Source of the DNA: an uncultured Mycolicibacterium sp.
GTDB taxonomy: Bacteria > Actinomycetota > Actinomycetes > Mycobacteriales > Mycobacteriaceae
Length of the DNA: 34,105 nucleotides
Direction of reading: 5' to 3'
Assembly: GCA_945957405.1 (NCBI GenBank)
Contig: CAMFLL010000037.1
Span: 1 to 34,105 of the forward strand
Shown one piece after another: positions 8,114-17,292 of this stretch. The position numbers were made by a program, and so were the translations under genes. Each line of letters opens with the position of its first letter. Position 1 is the first letter of the stretch. Below the pieces are notes generated by a model, which saw nothing but the letters and a program-made list of their open reading frames with translations, made no database searches and was not told the origin of the DNA.

Positions 8114-10477
8114 TCAGGCGGCCGAGGTCACCCGATAGACGTCGTACACACCTTCGACGTTGCGCACCACATTGAGGACATGGCCGAGATGCTTGGGGTC
8201 ACCCATCTCAAAGGTGAAGCGGCTGATGGCAACCCGGTCATCGGAGGTCGTCACCGAGGCCGACAGGATGTTGACCTTCTCGTCGGCGAGCACCCGGGTG
8301 ACATCCGAGAGCAGGCGGTGCCGATCGAGCGCCTCGACCTGGATGGCCACCAGGAAGACCGATGACGGCGACGGCGCCCACTTCACGTCGATGATGCGCT
8401 CCGACTGCTCCTGCAGTGACGCGGCGTTGGTGCAGTCGGTGCGGTGCACGCTGACTCCCCCGCCACGGGTCACGAATCCCATGATGGCGTCACCGGGTAC
8501 CGGCGTGCAGCACTTGGCGAGCTTGGTGAGCACTCCGGGCGCACCGGGCACGGCCACCCCGACATCATCGTTGGTACGTTGCCGCACAGGAACATTGGAC
8601 GGCGTCGAGCGCTCGGCGATCTCGTCCTCGGCGCCGTCGGCACCACCGAGTTGGGCGATCAGCCGCTGCACCACGTGCCGGGCCGAGATATGCCCCTCGC
8701 CGACAGCGGTGTAGAGCGCCGAGACGTCGGCGTACCGAAGCTCGCGGGCCAGCGCGGCCATCGATTCGCCGTTCATCAACCGCTGCAACGGAAGTCCCCC
8801 GCGGCGTACCTCCCGCGCAATGGCATCCTTGCCCGACTCGAGAGCCTCCTCGCGCCGCTCCTTGGCGAACCACTGCCGGATCTTGGCCTTGGCACGCGGC
8901 GACACCACGAACGTCTGCCAGTCGCGGGATGGCCCGGCAGTGAGCGCTTTCGAGGTGAAAACCTCGACCACTTCCCCGTTTTCGAGTTTGCGTTCCAGGG
9001 CCACCAGGCGGCCGTTGACGCGCGCACCGATGCAGCGGTGACCCACTTCGGTGTGCACGGCGTAGGCGAAGTCGACCGGCGTCGAGCCGGTGGGCAACGT
9101 GACGACGTCACCCTTCGGGGTGAACACGAAGATCTCCTGGACCGCAAGGTCGTACCGCAGCGATTCGAGGAACTCACCGGGGTCGGCGGCCTCCCGCTGC
9201 CAGTCGAGCAGCTGGCGCATCCAGGCCATCTCGTCGATCTCGGCGGCGGCATGCGGATGCGGAACCCCGTTGCGGCCCCTGGCCTCTTTGTAGCGCCAGT
9301 GCGCGGCGATGCCGAACTCGGCGGTGGCGTGCATGTCCCTGGTGCGGATCTGCACCTCCAGCGGTTTGCCCTCCGGGCCGACCACCGTGGTGTGCAGCGA
9401 CTGGTACACGCCGAAACGCGGTTGAGCGATGTAGTCCTTGAACCTGCCGGCCATCGGCTGCCAGAGCGAATGCACCACGCCCACCGCGGCGTAGCAGTCC
9501 CGGATCTCGTCGCACAGGATGCGCACGCCCACCAGATCGTGGATGTCGTCGAAGTCGCGGCCCTTGACGATCATCTTCTGATAGATCGACCAATAATGCT
9601 TGGGGCGGCTGTCGACTGTCGCATTGATCCGCGACGACGTCAGTGTCGCAACGATTTCCGCCCGCACCTTGGCCAGGTAGGTGTCGCGCGACGGCGCCCG
9701 GTCGGCGACCAGCCGGACGATCTCCTCGTACTTCTTGGGGTGCAGGATCGCAAACGACAGGTCTTCGAGTTCCCACTTGACGGTCGCCATCCCCAGGCGG
9801 TGCGCCAGCGGGGCGATCACCTCGAGCGTCTCGCGGGCCTTGCGCGCCTGCTTCTCCGGCGGCAGGAACCGCATCGTCCGCATGTTGTGCAGCCGGTCGG
9901 CGACCTTGATCACCAGCACGCGCGGGTCGCGCGCCATCGCGATGATCATCTTGCGGATCGTCTCGGCCTCGGCCGCGGTGCCCAGCACGACGCGATCGAG
10001 TTTGGTCACGCCGTCGACGAGATGACCGACCTCATCGCCGAACTCGGCGGTCAGCGCCTCGAGTGTGTAGCCGGTGTCCTCGACGGTGTCGTGCAGCAGG
10101 GCCGCCACCAGGGTGGTGGTGTCCATGCCCAGTTCGGCCAGGATGTTGGCCACGGCCAACGGGTGCGTGATGTAGGGATCACCGGAGCGACGCAGCTGGG
10201 TGGCGTGGCGCTCCTCGGCCACCGCGTAGGCACGCTGCAGGATCGCCAGGTCGGCCTTCGGGTAGAACTCGCGGTGCACCGCGACCAGCGGCTCGAGCAC
10301 GGGATTGACGGTGCCGCGCTGTGAGGTCATGCGGCGGGCCAACCGGGCGCGCACCCGGCGCGACGCGCTGCTGGGCGCCTTGGGCTGCTCGGGCGGGGGC
10401 TCCGGGGGAAGCTCGGTGGCGGGCACGGCGGACGGGCTCGCCTGGACGGCAGCCACCGTCTGCTGTTCGTCGGCCAC
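8114..10477 (-). CDS. relA: bifunctional (p)ppGpp synthase/hydrolase
   Basis: 787 residues from GTG 10477, six bases after an excellent GGAGGTG ribosome site (10484-10490); upstream in-frame codons overlap that site and are rejected. This RSH enzyme makes and degrades (p)ppGpp during starvation. Domains: a variable head (1-50), HD hydrolase domain with LLHDTVEDT (His-Asp at about 129-130), synthetase domain with the [11 protein letters not shown] and [12 protein letters not shown] nucleotide-binding segments, TGS ([19 protein letters not shown]), a zinc-finger-type stretch with KCCTPVPGD, and a C-terminal ACT domain ending [12 protein letters not shown]. Both catalytic halves look intact, as expected for the single long Rel of mycobacteria (Rv2583c, 790 residues). 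It is the last gene of the yajC-secDF-apt block and has its own candidate promoter. Confidence 0.97.
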   Translation of the reverse strand: MADEQQTVAAVQASPSAVPATELPPEPPPEQPKAPSSASRRVRARLARRMTSQRGTVNPVLEPLVAVHREFYPKADLAILQRAYAVAEERHATQLRRSGDPYITHPLAVANILAELGMDTTTLVAALLHDTVEDTGYTLEALTAEFGDEVGHLVDGVTKLDRVVLGTAAEAETIRKMIIAMARDPRVLVIKVADRLHNMRTMRFLPPEKQARKARETLEVIAPLAHRLGMATVKWELEDLSFAILHPKKYEEIVRLVADRAPSRDTYLAKVRAEIVATLTSSRINATVDSRPKHYWSIYQKMIVKGRDFDDIHDLVGVRILCDEIRDCYAAVGVVHSLWQPMAGRFKDYIAQPRFGVYQSLHTTVVGPEGKPLEVQIRTRDMHATAEFGIAAHWRYKEARGRNGVPHPHAAAEIDEMAWMRQLLDWQREAADPGEFLESLRYDLAVQEIFVFTPKGDVVTLPTGSTPVDFAYAVHTEVGHRCIGARVNGRLVALERKLENGEVVEVFTSKALTAGPSRDWQTFVVSPRAKAKIRQWFAKERREEALESGKDAIAREVRRGGLPLQRLMNGESMAALARELRYADVSALYTAVGEGHISARHVVQRLIAQLGGADGAEDEIAERSTPSNVPVRQRTNDDVGVAVPGAPGVLTKLAKCCTPVPGDAIMGFVTRGGGVSVHRTDCTNAASLQEQSERIIDVKWAPSPSSVFLVAIQVEALDRHRLLSDVTRVLADEKVNILSASVTTSDDRVAISRFTFEMGDPKHLGHVLNVVRNVEGVYDVYRVTSAA

Positions 10478-10517
10478 GACCGTCACCTCCTCCAAGGAGA
10501 ACGCTTCAAGGTTCCCA

Positions 10518-10545
10518 AGGTTAGCGCGCTATGTCTGCCGTCCAA
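10518..10545 (-). promoter_or_regulatory. candidate relA promoter
   Basis: On the minus strand TTGGAC (10545-10540) and TAACCT (10523-10518) are separated by 16 bases, in the 76-base gap between apt and relA. TAACCT fits TANNNT. The start point would lie about 30 bases before the relA GTG and upstream of its ribosome site. This suggests relA can be expressed independently of apt. Confidence 0.45.
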
Positions 10546-10553
10546 ATTATCCG

Positions 10554-11078
10554 CTACACGGTTCGCAGGCTGGTAACCGGCAGCGGTGCCACCACGTCGC
10601 GTCCACCCAGCGCGGACAGCTCGAGCACCACACCGGCGTTGGGCACCGTGCAACCCGAGTCGATCAGCAGGCGGGTCGCGGCCGCCATGGTGCCTCCGGT
10701 GGCCAGGACGTCGTCGACCAGGAACACAGTGCGCCCGGCCAGCTCGATGCCCTCGGCCGGGATCTCGAGGATCGCGGTGCCGTACTCGAGGACGTACTCC
10801 TCGCGGCGCACCGGTGGCGGCAGCTTGCCGCCCTTACGGATGGCCAGCACGCCGGTGCCCAGCTTGGTGGCGACGGCTGCCCCGAGCAGGAACCCGCGGG
10901 CGTCGATACCCGCCACCAGATCGGCGTCACCGGCCAGTTCGGCCAGAGCACCCGTCACCGCTGCCAGACCCGCGCTGTCGGCCAGCAGCGGCGTGAGGTC
11001 CTTGAACTGGACGCCCGGCTCGGGGAAATCGGCCACCTCGCGCGTCAGTGTCGCGATCAGGTCGGCGATATCAGTCAC
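10554..11078 (-). CDS. apt: adenine phosphoribosyltransferase
   Basis: 174 residues from GTG 11078. It converts adenine and PRPP into AMP in purine salvage. The PRPP-binding signature [14 protein letters not shown] is at 118-131, and the family's [15 protein letters not shown] opening (18-32) is present, as is the Arg-rich flexible loop region [15 protein letters not shown] (81-95). Length is normal. It lies between the lipoprotein gene (31 bases upstream) and relA (76 bases downstream), the standard actinobacterial secDF-apt-relA order. The order may matter because AMP/GTP pools and (p)ppGpp are linked, but that is inference. Confidence 0.95.
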   Translation of the reverse strand: MTDIADLIATLTREVADFPEPGVQFKDLTPLLADSAGLAAVTGALAELAGDADLVAGIDARGFLLGAAVATKLGTGVLAIRKGGKLPPPVRREEYVLEYGTAILEIPAEGIELAGRTVFLVDDVLATGGTMAAATRLLIDSGCTVPNAGVVLELSALGGRDVVAPLPVTSLRTV

Positions 11079-11109
11079 GGTGTCAGCACGCTCACTTCTC
11101 TTCGACGAC

Positions 11110-12792
11110 TCACTTTTTCAGAACCCAGCGGTCCATGTTCCACCCGGCGCCCCATCGCGTCGGATTGCTCTGCACCGCATAGATGAGTTTCGACGTCATC
11201 AGTGTGCGCTGCTGGCGGTACAACGGCAGCGTCGGCATATCGCCCCACAGCACCGGAGCGCCCTCACCCAGCAGCCGTGCCTGTTCCTTCGGGTCGGCAG
11301 TCACCGCCAGCGCGCTGATGATCCCGTCGATCTGCCCGTTGGCGTACCCGGACAGGTTGTTGCCGTTGGTGCTGAAGTACGTGTACGCATCCATCGCCGA
11401 GGAGCCGCTGGAACCCGACCCGGTCGCGCCTCCGGTGCTGGCCAGCAGCGCATCGACCTGACCGTCGAGCAGCGTCTGAGGTGACGTGTTCTCGGTCGCC
11501 GCGTCAGCCACGGTGATCCCGGCCGGCTGGCACGCCTTGGCGATCGCACCGACGGTGGCCGCCAGCCGCGCGTTCGGGGTCTGGTAGCCGATCCGGACGG
11601 TCAACGGTTTGTTGTCCAGTTCGTCGCGGGCCGCGTTGGGGTTCGCGACGTTGAACCCGCCACCCGCTCCGACACCCTCGACCTGCGTCAGCGCATCGTC
11701 GGTGGCGGGGTTGAGCCGTGCGTTGCTGATCGGCACCTCCGCGTTCTGCGCCACGAGATCCCGCGGCGTGCACAACGCGAGCGCGCGCCTGGCCGACACC
11801 GCGGCCATCGGACCCTGCCGGGAGAAGATCAACTGTTCGATACCGGCGGACGCGCTGTCGACGCGGTCGTACTCGTCGGGGGTCGTCAACGTGCCCGACG
11901 ATCCGGTGGCGACGTCGACGACGTCGAACGTGCCGTCGTTGACCCGATCCTGGACGTCGATACCGCGGGGCCACACGGTGATGCGTCTGGTCACCGGGGC
12001 GGTACCCCACCACCGGTCATTGGCCACGAGCACCACGGCGCCGTCATCGCGCACGGAATCGATCTTGTAGGGCCCCGACGACGGGAACTGCTTGGTGTCG
12101 ATACCCGGTTTGAGCTCCCAGGTGGTGTTCCACACCCGGGCGATCTGATCGACCTGGGCGGGGTTGCCGGTCTGCAACGCGTTGGTCACCCCACCTTCGC
12201 CGAGACCCAGCTCGTCGCCGATGACGTGTGACGGCATCATCGACGTCGCCGTGAACAGCTGGTTGAAATCGGTGAAGTTGCGATCGATGGCGAACGAGAC
12301 GCGGGCCTTCTTCTGGCCGGGCTGGCAGTCGACCGATGCGATGTCGATGTAGCCGGCCTTGCTGGCGGCGTTGAACTGCGGATACCGGCCTGACTGAGAC
12401 GCCCACGCCAGCACCATGTCGTCGCAGGTCACGGGCTTGCCGTCGGAGTAGACGGCGTTGTCGGCGATCTGGTAGTCGAGGACCAGCGGCTCGCGCCCGA
12501 CCACCGACACCGACCCGAAGTCGTGGTCGGCCACCACCTGACCGTCCGGGCCGTGGTAGCCGAACCCGGTCAGCACGCGCGCGAACGCCTGGGGGCCTGC
12601 CGACGCGGCGCCGTTGACGCTGTTGGTGTTGTAGGTGGTCAACGTGCCGTCGACGGCGTAGTCGATGTCCTCGGACGCACCGCTACCGCAGGACGCCAAG
12701 GCAGGCGAGGCGAGCAGAACCGCCACGGCGGCCAACACTGCGGACACGCGTCCGCGTCGCATGGACACCCGGGTACCGGGCAGCGCGGCCAC
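11110..12792 (-). CDS. lipoprotein, ABC transporter family 5 substrate-binding protein
   Basis: 560 residues from GTG 12792, two bases after the secF stop; ATG at 12762 (residue 11) gives a more conventional signal peptide. The head [19 protein letters not shown] followed by the lipobox LASC (Cys35 in the long form) marks a lipoprotein anchored outside the membrane. The rest matches SBP_bac_5 oligopeptide/dipeptide-binding proteins ([24 protein letters not shown], and a C-terminal [13 protein letters not shown]). It corresponds to Rv2585c of M. tuberculosis. No permease or ATPase genes accompany it, so it either serves a transporter encoded elsewhere or is a stand-alone binding lipoprotein. 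It is embedded in the secDF operon and is itself a Sec substrate. Family is secure; ligand unknown. Confidence 0.9.
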   Translation of the reverse strand: MAALPGTRVSMRRGRVSAVLAAVAVLLASPALASCGSGASEDIDYAVDGTLTTYNTNSVNGAASAGPQAFARVLTGFGYHGPDGQVVADHDFGSVSVVGREPLVLDYQIADNAVYSDGKPVTCDDMVLAWASQSGRYPQFNAASKAGYIDIASVDCQPGQKKARVSFAIDRNFTDFNQLFTATSMMPSHVIGDELGLGEGGVTNALQTGNPAQVDQIARVWNTTWELKPGIDTKQFPSSGPYKIDSVRDDGAVVLVANDRWWGTAPVTRRITVWPRGIDVQDRVNDGTFDVVDVATGSSGTLTTPDEYDRVDSASAGIEQLIFSRQGPMAAVSARRALALCTPRDLVAQNAEVPISNARLNPATDDALTQVEGVGAGGGFNVANPNAARDELDNKPLTVRIGYQTPNARLAATVGAIAKACQPAGITVADAATENTSPQTLLDGQVDALLASTGGATGSGSSGSSAMDAYTYFSTNGNNLSGYANGQIDGIISALAVTADPKEQARLLGEGAPVLWGDMPTLPLYRQQRTLMTSKLIYAVQSNPTRWGAGWNMDRWVLKK

Positions 12793-12794
12793 GC

Positions 12795-14135
12795 TCAGCC
12801 CTGTCGTGGGTTGCGCTTGCCCGTCGGACGTCCGGTTCGAGTGGCCGGCGTATTTCGGTCGACCGTGTTCCGGTTGACCGCATTGCGACTGACCGTGGGT
12901 CGCGACGGGCGGGCACCCGGTGCCGGCTTACTGGCCAGCGCGGCAGCCGGTTCCTTGCTGTCGTCGTCGGTGGTCGCGTCCGCGTCGCCGCCGTCGGTAC
13001 CGACCGGCGCCTTGGCCGCCGTGGCGGCCTCCGCGTCGGAGGCACCGGACCGGTTGCGCCGCTTCATCACCCGGCGGGTGTGGTTGCGGACCAATTCGGT
13101 GCGCTCACGCAGAGTTACCAGCAACGGCGTCGCGAAGAAGATCGACGAGTAGGTGCCGACGATGATGCCGACCAGCTGGACCAGGGCCAGGTCCTTGAGC
13201 GTGCCGACGCCCAGCAGCCACACCGCGACCACGATGAGCGCCAGAACGGGGAGCACCGAGATGACGCTGGTGTTGATCGACCGCATGAACGTCTGGTTGA
13301 CGGCCAGGTTGGCCTGCTCGGCGAAGGTCCGCCGCGTGGTGTGTTCGAAGCCGTGGGTGTTCTCCTCGACCTTGTCGAACACGATGACGGTGTCGTAGAG
13401 GGAGAAGCCCAGGATCGTCAGCAGGCCGATCACGGTCGCGGGGGTGACCTCGAAACCGACCAGCGAATACACGCCCGCGGTCACGATGAGATCGAAGAAC
13501 ATGGTGGCCAGCGCCGCGATCGACATCCACTTCTCGTAGCGGAACGCGATGTAGATCGTGACGATGACGAGGAACACCACGAGCGCGATGAGCGCCTTCT
13601 GCGTGATCTGACCGCCCCACGTCTCCGACACCGCGGAATCACTGATCGCGAGCTTGCTCGGCTGGCCGTCGTCGCCCTTGGGCTGGAACTTCTCGAACAG
13701 CGCGTCGCGCAGTTTGGCGGTCTGCTCGTTGTCGAGTGTCTCGGAGCGGATCTGCACTGTCGCCGACCCACCGTTACCGACCACCACGACGGATTCCGGT
13801 TCGCTGCCCAGGGTCTGGCTGAACACCGTTTCGACCTGTTCGGTGGTCGCGTCACCGCGGGGCATGGAGACCTTGGTGCCGCCCTCGAAGTCGATACCGA
13901 AGGTGAAACCGCGCAGGAGCATGCTGGCGACCGCGACGAGGACGATCAGCCCGCTGACGGCGAACCACAGCTTGCGTCGCCCGATCACCTCGAAGGCGCC
14001 GGTGCCCGTGTACAGCCGGGTGAAGAAGCCGTGGTGCGGCAGCTGGGCGCTCTGGGCCGAGGTCAGTTCGTCGGCGGTGCTCTCGGTCAATTCGTTCTCG
14101 GTGGTGTCGGTCTTGTCTGTGTCCTTTTCGGCCAT
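12795..14135 (-). CDS. secF: protein translocase subunit SecF
   Basis: 446 residues from ATG 14135, three bases after the secD stop. SecF partners SecD in the membrane and uses the proton gradient to pull exported proteins through SecYEG. Seen are the first transmembrane helix (about 58-77), the FGIDFEGGTKV motif just after it, a periplasmic-type domain, then five helices including the conserved GFSLYDTVIVFDKVEENTH stretch. The N-terminal 40 residues are acidic and Thr/Glu-rich, and the C-terminal 100 residues are low-complexity (Ala/Asp, then Arg/Asn/Thr: RNTVDRNTP); both tails are cytosolic, longer than in proteobacterial SecF, and typical of mycobacteria. Identification is secure. Confidence 0.96.
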   Translation of the reverse strand: MAEKDTDKTDTTENELTESTADELTSAQSAQLPHHGFFTRLYTGTGAFEVIGRRKLWFAVSGLIVLVAVASMLLRGFTFGIDFEGGTKVSMPRGDATTEQVETVFSQTLGSEPESVVVVGNGGSATVQIRSETLDNEQTAKLRDALFEKFQPKGDDGQPSKLAISDSAVSETWGGQITQKALIALVVFLVIVTIYIAFRYEKWMSIAALATMFFDLIVTAGVYSLVGFEVTPATVIGLLTILGFSLYDTVIVFDKVEENTHGFEHTTRRTFAEQANLAVNQTFMRSINTSVISVLPVLALIVVAVWLLGVGTLKDLALVQLVGIIVGTYSSIFFATPLLVTLRERTELVRNHTRRVMKRRNRSGASDAEAATAAKAPVGTDGGDADATTDDDSKEPAAALASKPAPGARPSRPTVSRNAVNRNTVDRNTPATRTGRPTGKRNPRQG

Positions 14136-14138
14136 CGT

Positions 14139-15962
14139 CTACTCCCGTCCCCCCGAATGAGCCGCGGCACGCCGTTCCCGGGCGATCTGCTGCACGGCGC
14201 CGAGCCCGTTGAACGCGGGCTTGGACATGGTCGGCGACTTGGACGCCAGGTACACCAGCGGCCAGGTCACCAGGAACACGACGACGACGTCGAGGATGGT
14301 CGTCAGGCCCAGGGTGAACGCGAAGCCCTTGACCTGACCGACCGCCAGGAAGTACAGCACCGCTGCCGCGATGAAGCTCACGGCGTTACCCGACAGGATC
14401 GTCTTACGTGCCCGCGCCCAGCCTCGTGGGACCGCGGAGCGGAAACTTCGGCCCTCACGTATCTCGTCCTTGATGCGTTCGAAGAACACCACGAACGAGT
14501 CGGCGGTCATACCGATACCGATGATCAGACCGGCGATACCGGAGAGGTCGAGCGTGTAGCCGATGTAGCGGCCCAGCAGCACCAGGATGGCGAACACCAT
14601 CGCGCCCGAGGCGGCCAGTGACAGCGCCACCAGCAGACCCAGCACGCGGTAGTACAGCAGCGCGTAGAGCAGGGTCAGCGCCAGGCCGATCGCACCGGCA
14701 ATCAGGCCGGCCCGCAGCGATGTCAATCCCAATGTGGCCGAGACAGTTTCGGCTTCCGAGGACTCGAACGACAGCGGTAGCGAACCGTACTTCAGCACGT
14801 TGGCCAGCTCGCGCGCCGAGTCGTTGGTGAACTGCCCGGTGATCTGCGTGCGGCCACCCGGGATGGCGTCCTGGATCTGCGGCGCGCTGACCACCTGCGA
14901 GTCGAGCGTGAACGCGGTCTGGGTGCCGATGTTGGCGGCGGTGAAATTGGCCCACGTCTCGACGGCCTTGCCCTTGAACTGCAGGTCCACGATGTAGCGG
15001 GCCTGCTGCTGATCGAAGCCCGAGGTGGCGTTCTCGATCTCCTCGCCGCTGATGATCGACTTGTCCAGCAGGTAGATGGTCTGGTGGTCGGTGGAACAGG
15101 TCACCAACGGCAGGTTGGGATCGTCGTTACCGGCCAGCACGTCCTCGTCGTTGCACCGGCCCGCCTGATACTGCAGCGCCAGGATCTGCAGGCTCTGGTT
15201 GGTGCTCTGCCGCAACTGCTTCTCGAACTTGATGCGTTCGGCGAGATCCTTGCGCGGGTCCGGCGGTGCGGGGGCGCCCGGCGCCGGCGCGGGTGCACCG
15301 GGAGCGGGGGCAGCGCCAGGGGCAGGGGCCGGCGCAGGCGTCGGTGACGGTGCGGGTTCCAGTGGATACGGGCGCGGTTGCGGCGCCGGTGACACGGGTG
15401 CCTCCGGGGCCGCAGGCTCGGCCGGTGGTGCACCCTGCTCGCCGGGCAGCGGAGCGGCCGGCGGCGCACCCGGCGGGAGACCGCCGGGCGGCAGCCCTCC
15501 CGGCGGGAGACCGCCGGGCGGTGGTCCACCGGGCGGAGCGCCCGGCTGGCCCTGGGGGGCCTGAGCGTTGACGATCTGGCTGACCGCGATCGCCTGGACG
15601 ACCGGCCGCACATACAGGCGCGCGGTCTGCCCCAGGTTGCGGGCCTCGTTGCCGTCGTTACCCGGAACAGTGATGACCAGGTTGTCGCCGTCGATGACGA
15701 CTTCGGACCCGGACACACCGAGGCCGTCGACGCGTGCGCCGATGATCTGCTGCGCCTGCTGCAACGCCTCACGGGTCGGCGCCGAGCCGTCGGGTGTCCG
15801 CGCGGTCAGCGTGACGCGCGTTCCACCCTGCAGATCGATGCCGAGCTTGGGTTTGGCCTGCTTGTCACCGGTCAGGAACACCAGCAGGTAAGCGCCGATG
15901 AGCAGAACCAGGAACAGCGTCAGGTAGCGGTACGGATGCACCGGCGCCTTAGACGATGCCAC
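14139..15962 (-). CDS. secD: protein translocase subunit SecD
   Basis: 607 residues from GTG 15962, nine bases after GAGGAGA. SecD forms the SecDF complex with the next gene product. Features in order: transmembrane helix 1 (13-31), motif [14 protein letters not shown] (39-52), first part of the P1 head domain, then a Pro/Gly/Ala-rich insertion at about 137-236, the rest of P1 ([20 protein letters not shown]), and five C-terminal helices containing [19 protein letters not shown]. The insertion holds GGLPP repeats, is extracytoplasmic, and is a known feature of mycobacterial SecD, though its length varies. The repeat DNA has a 30-base period that keeps the frame. Identification is secure. Confidence 0.96.
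   Translation of the reverse strand: MASSKAPVHPYRYLTLFLVLLIGAYLLVFLTGDKQAKPKLGIDLQGGTRVTLTARTPDGSAPTREALQQAQQIIGARVDGLGVSGSEVVIDGDNLVITVPGNDGNEARNLGQTARLYVRPVVQAIAVSQIVNAQAPQGQPGAPPGGPPPGGLPPGGLPPGGLPPGAPPAAPLPGEQGAPPAEPAAPEAPVSPAPQPRPYPLEPAPSPTPAPAPAPGAAPAPGAPAPAPGAPAPPDPRKDLAERIKFEKQLRQSTNQSLQILALQYQAGRCNDEDVLAGNDDPNLPLVTCSTDHQTIYLLDKSIISGEEIENATSGFDQQQARYIVDLQFKGKAVETWANFTAANIGTQTAFTLDSQVVSAPQIQDAIPGGRTQITGQFTNDSARELANVLKYGSLPLSFESSEAETVSATLGLTSLRAGLIAGAIGLALTLLYALLYYRVLGLLVALSLAASGAMVFAILVLLGRYIGYTLDLSGIAGLIIGIGMTADSFVVFFERIKDEIREGRSFRSAVPRGWARARKTILSGNAVSFIAAAVLYFLAVGQVKGFAFTLGLTTILDVVVVFLVTWPLVYLASKSPTMSKPAFNGLGAVQQIARERRAAAHSGGRE
15469..15521. repeat. 30-base-period direct repeat inside secD
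   Basis: An identical 23-base segment occurs at 15469-15491 and 15499-15521, i.e. with a period of exactly 30 bases (10 codons). It encodes part of the GGLPP repeat run of SecD residues about 148-165. Gain or loss of a unit would keep the reading frame. Confidence 0.8.
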
Positions 15963-16044
15963 GTTGTTGTGTCTCCTCAGAGTTCATCCCGGGCGCTCTC
16001 ACGATCGCCCGCAACCGCACAGGGTACGTGCCGGATCTGGAAAT

Positions 16045-16404
16045 TCAGTCCTTGTTGATGCGGCCCGGGTCGGTCGACGCGTCGCTCTCGGTGATTTCGG
16101 TGGCTCCCGAGGTCCCGGATTCGGGCGAATCCTCGACCGTCTCGGTGTCGGCGACGATCTTGTCGCGGACGGCCAGCTTCATCCACGTGGTCACGACGCC
16201 CGGGGCGATCTCGAGGTCGACGGTGTCGTCAGTGAGGCCGGTGATGGTGGCCTGGAGGCCCGACGTGGTGTGCACGCGGTCTCCGACCCGAAGGGATTCG
16301 TGCAGGTTGATGGTGGCCTGCATGGCCTTCTTCTGGCGGCGCGATGCGAAGAACATGAACGCGCCGAGCACGATGAGCAGGGGCAGCAGGGTAACAATTT
16401 CCAT
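16045..16404 (-). CDS. yajC: preprotein translocase subunit YajC
   Basis: 119 residues from ATG 16404; the frame is open further upstream but only this start puts the single transmembrane helix at the N-terminus (about 5-20: TLLPLLIVLGAFMFFASRRQKK), as in YajC. The cytosolic part has the family motif LRVGDRVHTTSGLQATITGL (38-57), then an acidic, low-complexity tail (TVEDSPESG...). YajC associates with SecDF. It is the first gene of the yajC-secD-secF unit, 82 bases before secD, and is divergent from the nitroreductase gene. Length is normal for actinobacteria. Confidence 0.93.
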   Translation of the reverse strand: MEIVTLLPLLIVLGAFMFFASRRQKKAMQATINLHESLRVGDRVHTTSGLQATITGLTDDTVDLEIAPGVVTTWMKLAVRDKIVADTETVEDSPESGTSGATEITESDASTDPGRINKD

Positions 16405-16539
16405 GACAGCTTCTGTCTTCCTTGATGGGGAACTCACGGCACCGGACTGGCAGGTCACGGGCCTCGTCTGTGACTAGTGTGCCATTGCGGGGCTCCGATG
16501 ACGTTGCCCGGTCGCCCGGTCGGCCGAGAAGATGGTCCG

Positions 16540-17232
16540 ATGGACCTCATCGAGGCACTGCGATCGACCGGCGCCATCCGCGAGTTCACCGCCGAACCGG
16601 TCGACGACGACACCGTGGCGCGGATCCTCGACACCGCCCGTTTCGCGCCCAGCGGCGGCAACGCCCAAGGCTGGCACGTCGTCGTGGTCAAGGACCCGGC
16701 GCGGCGTGCCCGGCTGCGTGACCTGTACCTACCTGCCTGGTACGACTACCTCGCGATGTCACGTGCGGGCCTGCGGCCGTGGGCGCCGGTCAACGATCCC
16801 GCGGACGAGCGGCAGGCCACGACCGCTGCGGCCGAGATTGCCGCAGCAGCGGCGGCGGCGCCCGGATTCGCCGAACACCTCGACACCGCGCCGGTCCTGC
16901 TGGCGCTGTTCGCCGATCTCGCGGCCATGGCGGCGGCCGACCGCGACCTGGACCGCTATACCTTCATCGGCGGCGCGTCCGTCTACCCGTTCGCGTGGAG
17001 CCTGCTGCTCGCCGCGCGCACCGAGGGCCTCGGCGGTGTGATGACCACGATGACCGTCCGCGAGGAGCCGGCGGTTCGCGAACTGCTCGGCGCGACGGGA
17101 TCGCTGGCGCTGGCGGGCGTCGTCGCACTGGGCCATCCGGTCCGGCAACCGCGCAGGCTACGCAGGGGTGCGGTCAGCTCATTCGCCACCGTCGACACCG
17201 TCGACGGACCGGCGTTCGGGCCGTCGCAGTGA
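16540..17232 (+). CDS. nitroreductase family protein (FMN-dependent)
   Basis: 230 residues from ATG 16540; an upstream in-frame ATG at 16498 is less likely because the MDLIEALRSTGAIREF opening matches the family start. FMN phosphate-binding residues are expected in TGAIREF (10-16) and in ARFAPSGGNAQGWHVVVV (33-50). Such flavoenzymes reduce nitro, quinone or enone groups with NAD(P)H. The C-terminal half has a run of Ala (about 105-115) and a final VALGHPVRQPRRLRR segment typical of the actinobacterial branch. It is divergent from yajC and 60 bases upstream of gabT on the same strand; no functional link to gabT is evident. Substrate unknown. Confidence 0.88.
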   Translation: MDLIEALRSTGAIREFTAEPVDDDTVARILDTARFAPSGGNAQGWHVVVVKDPARRARLRDLYLPAWYDYLAMSRAGLRPWAPVNDPADERQATTAAAEIAAAAAAAPGFAEHLDTAPVLLALFADLAAMAAADRDLDRYTFIGGASVYPFAWSLLLAARTEGLGGVMTTMTVREEPAVRELLGATGSLALAGVVALGHPVRQPRRLRRGAVSSFATVDTVDGPAFGPSQ

Positions 17233-17280
17233 TGCCGGCGGGCGGTCCGGCATAACCGCGTCGCGTGACGCCGCGCGGAT

Positions 17281-17292
17281 TACGCTCAAGCT
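17281..17292 (+). promoter_or_regulatory. leaderless-type -10 element for gabT
   Basis: TACGCT (17281-17286) fits TANNNT and ends six bases before the gabT GTG at 17293, the spacing at which transcription would start at or next to the start codon. No ribosome-binding sequence is visible before the GTG. A leaderless gabT mRNA is inferred; such mRNAs are common in mycobacteria. Confidence 0.4.

Noticed and set aside
8444..10324. 626-codon open frame opposite relA
   Set aside because: Same cause: codon-position mirror of a high-GC gene, rich in His, Arg, Asp and Gly, without family motifs.
13080..14621. 513-codon open frame opposite secF and secD
   Set aside because: Crosses the boundary between two certain genes on the other strand and has antisense-type composition.
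15250..15560. Possible separate repeat protein or CRISPR-like array in a GC-rich repeat stretch
   Set aside because: The repeats are in frame with SecD, encode a Pro/Gly-rich insertion known from mycobacterial SecD, and lack spacer structure.
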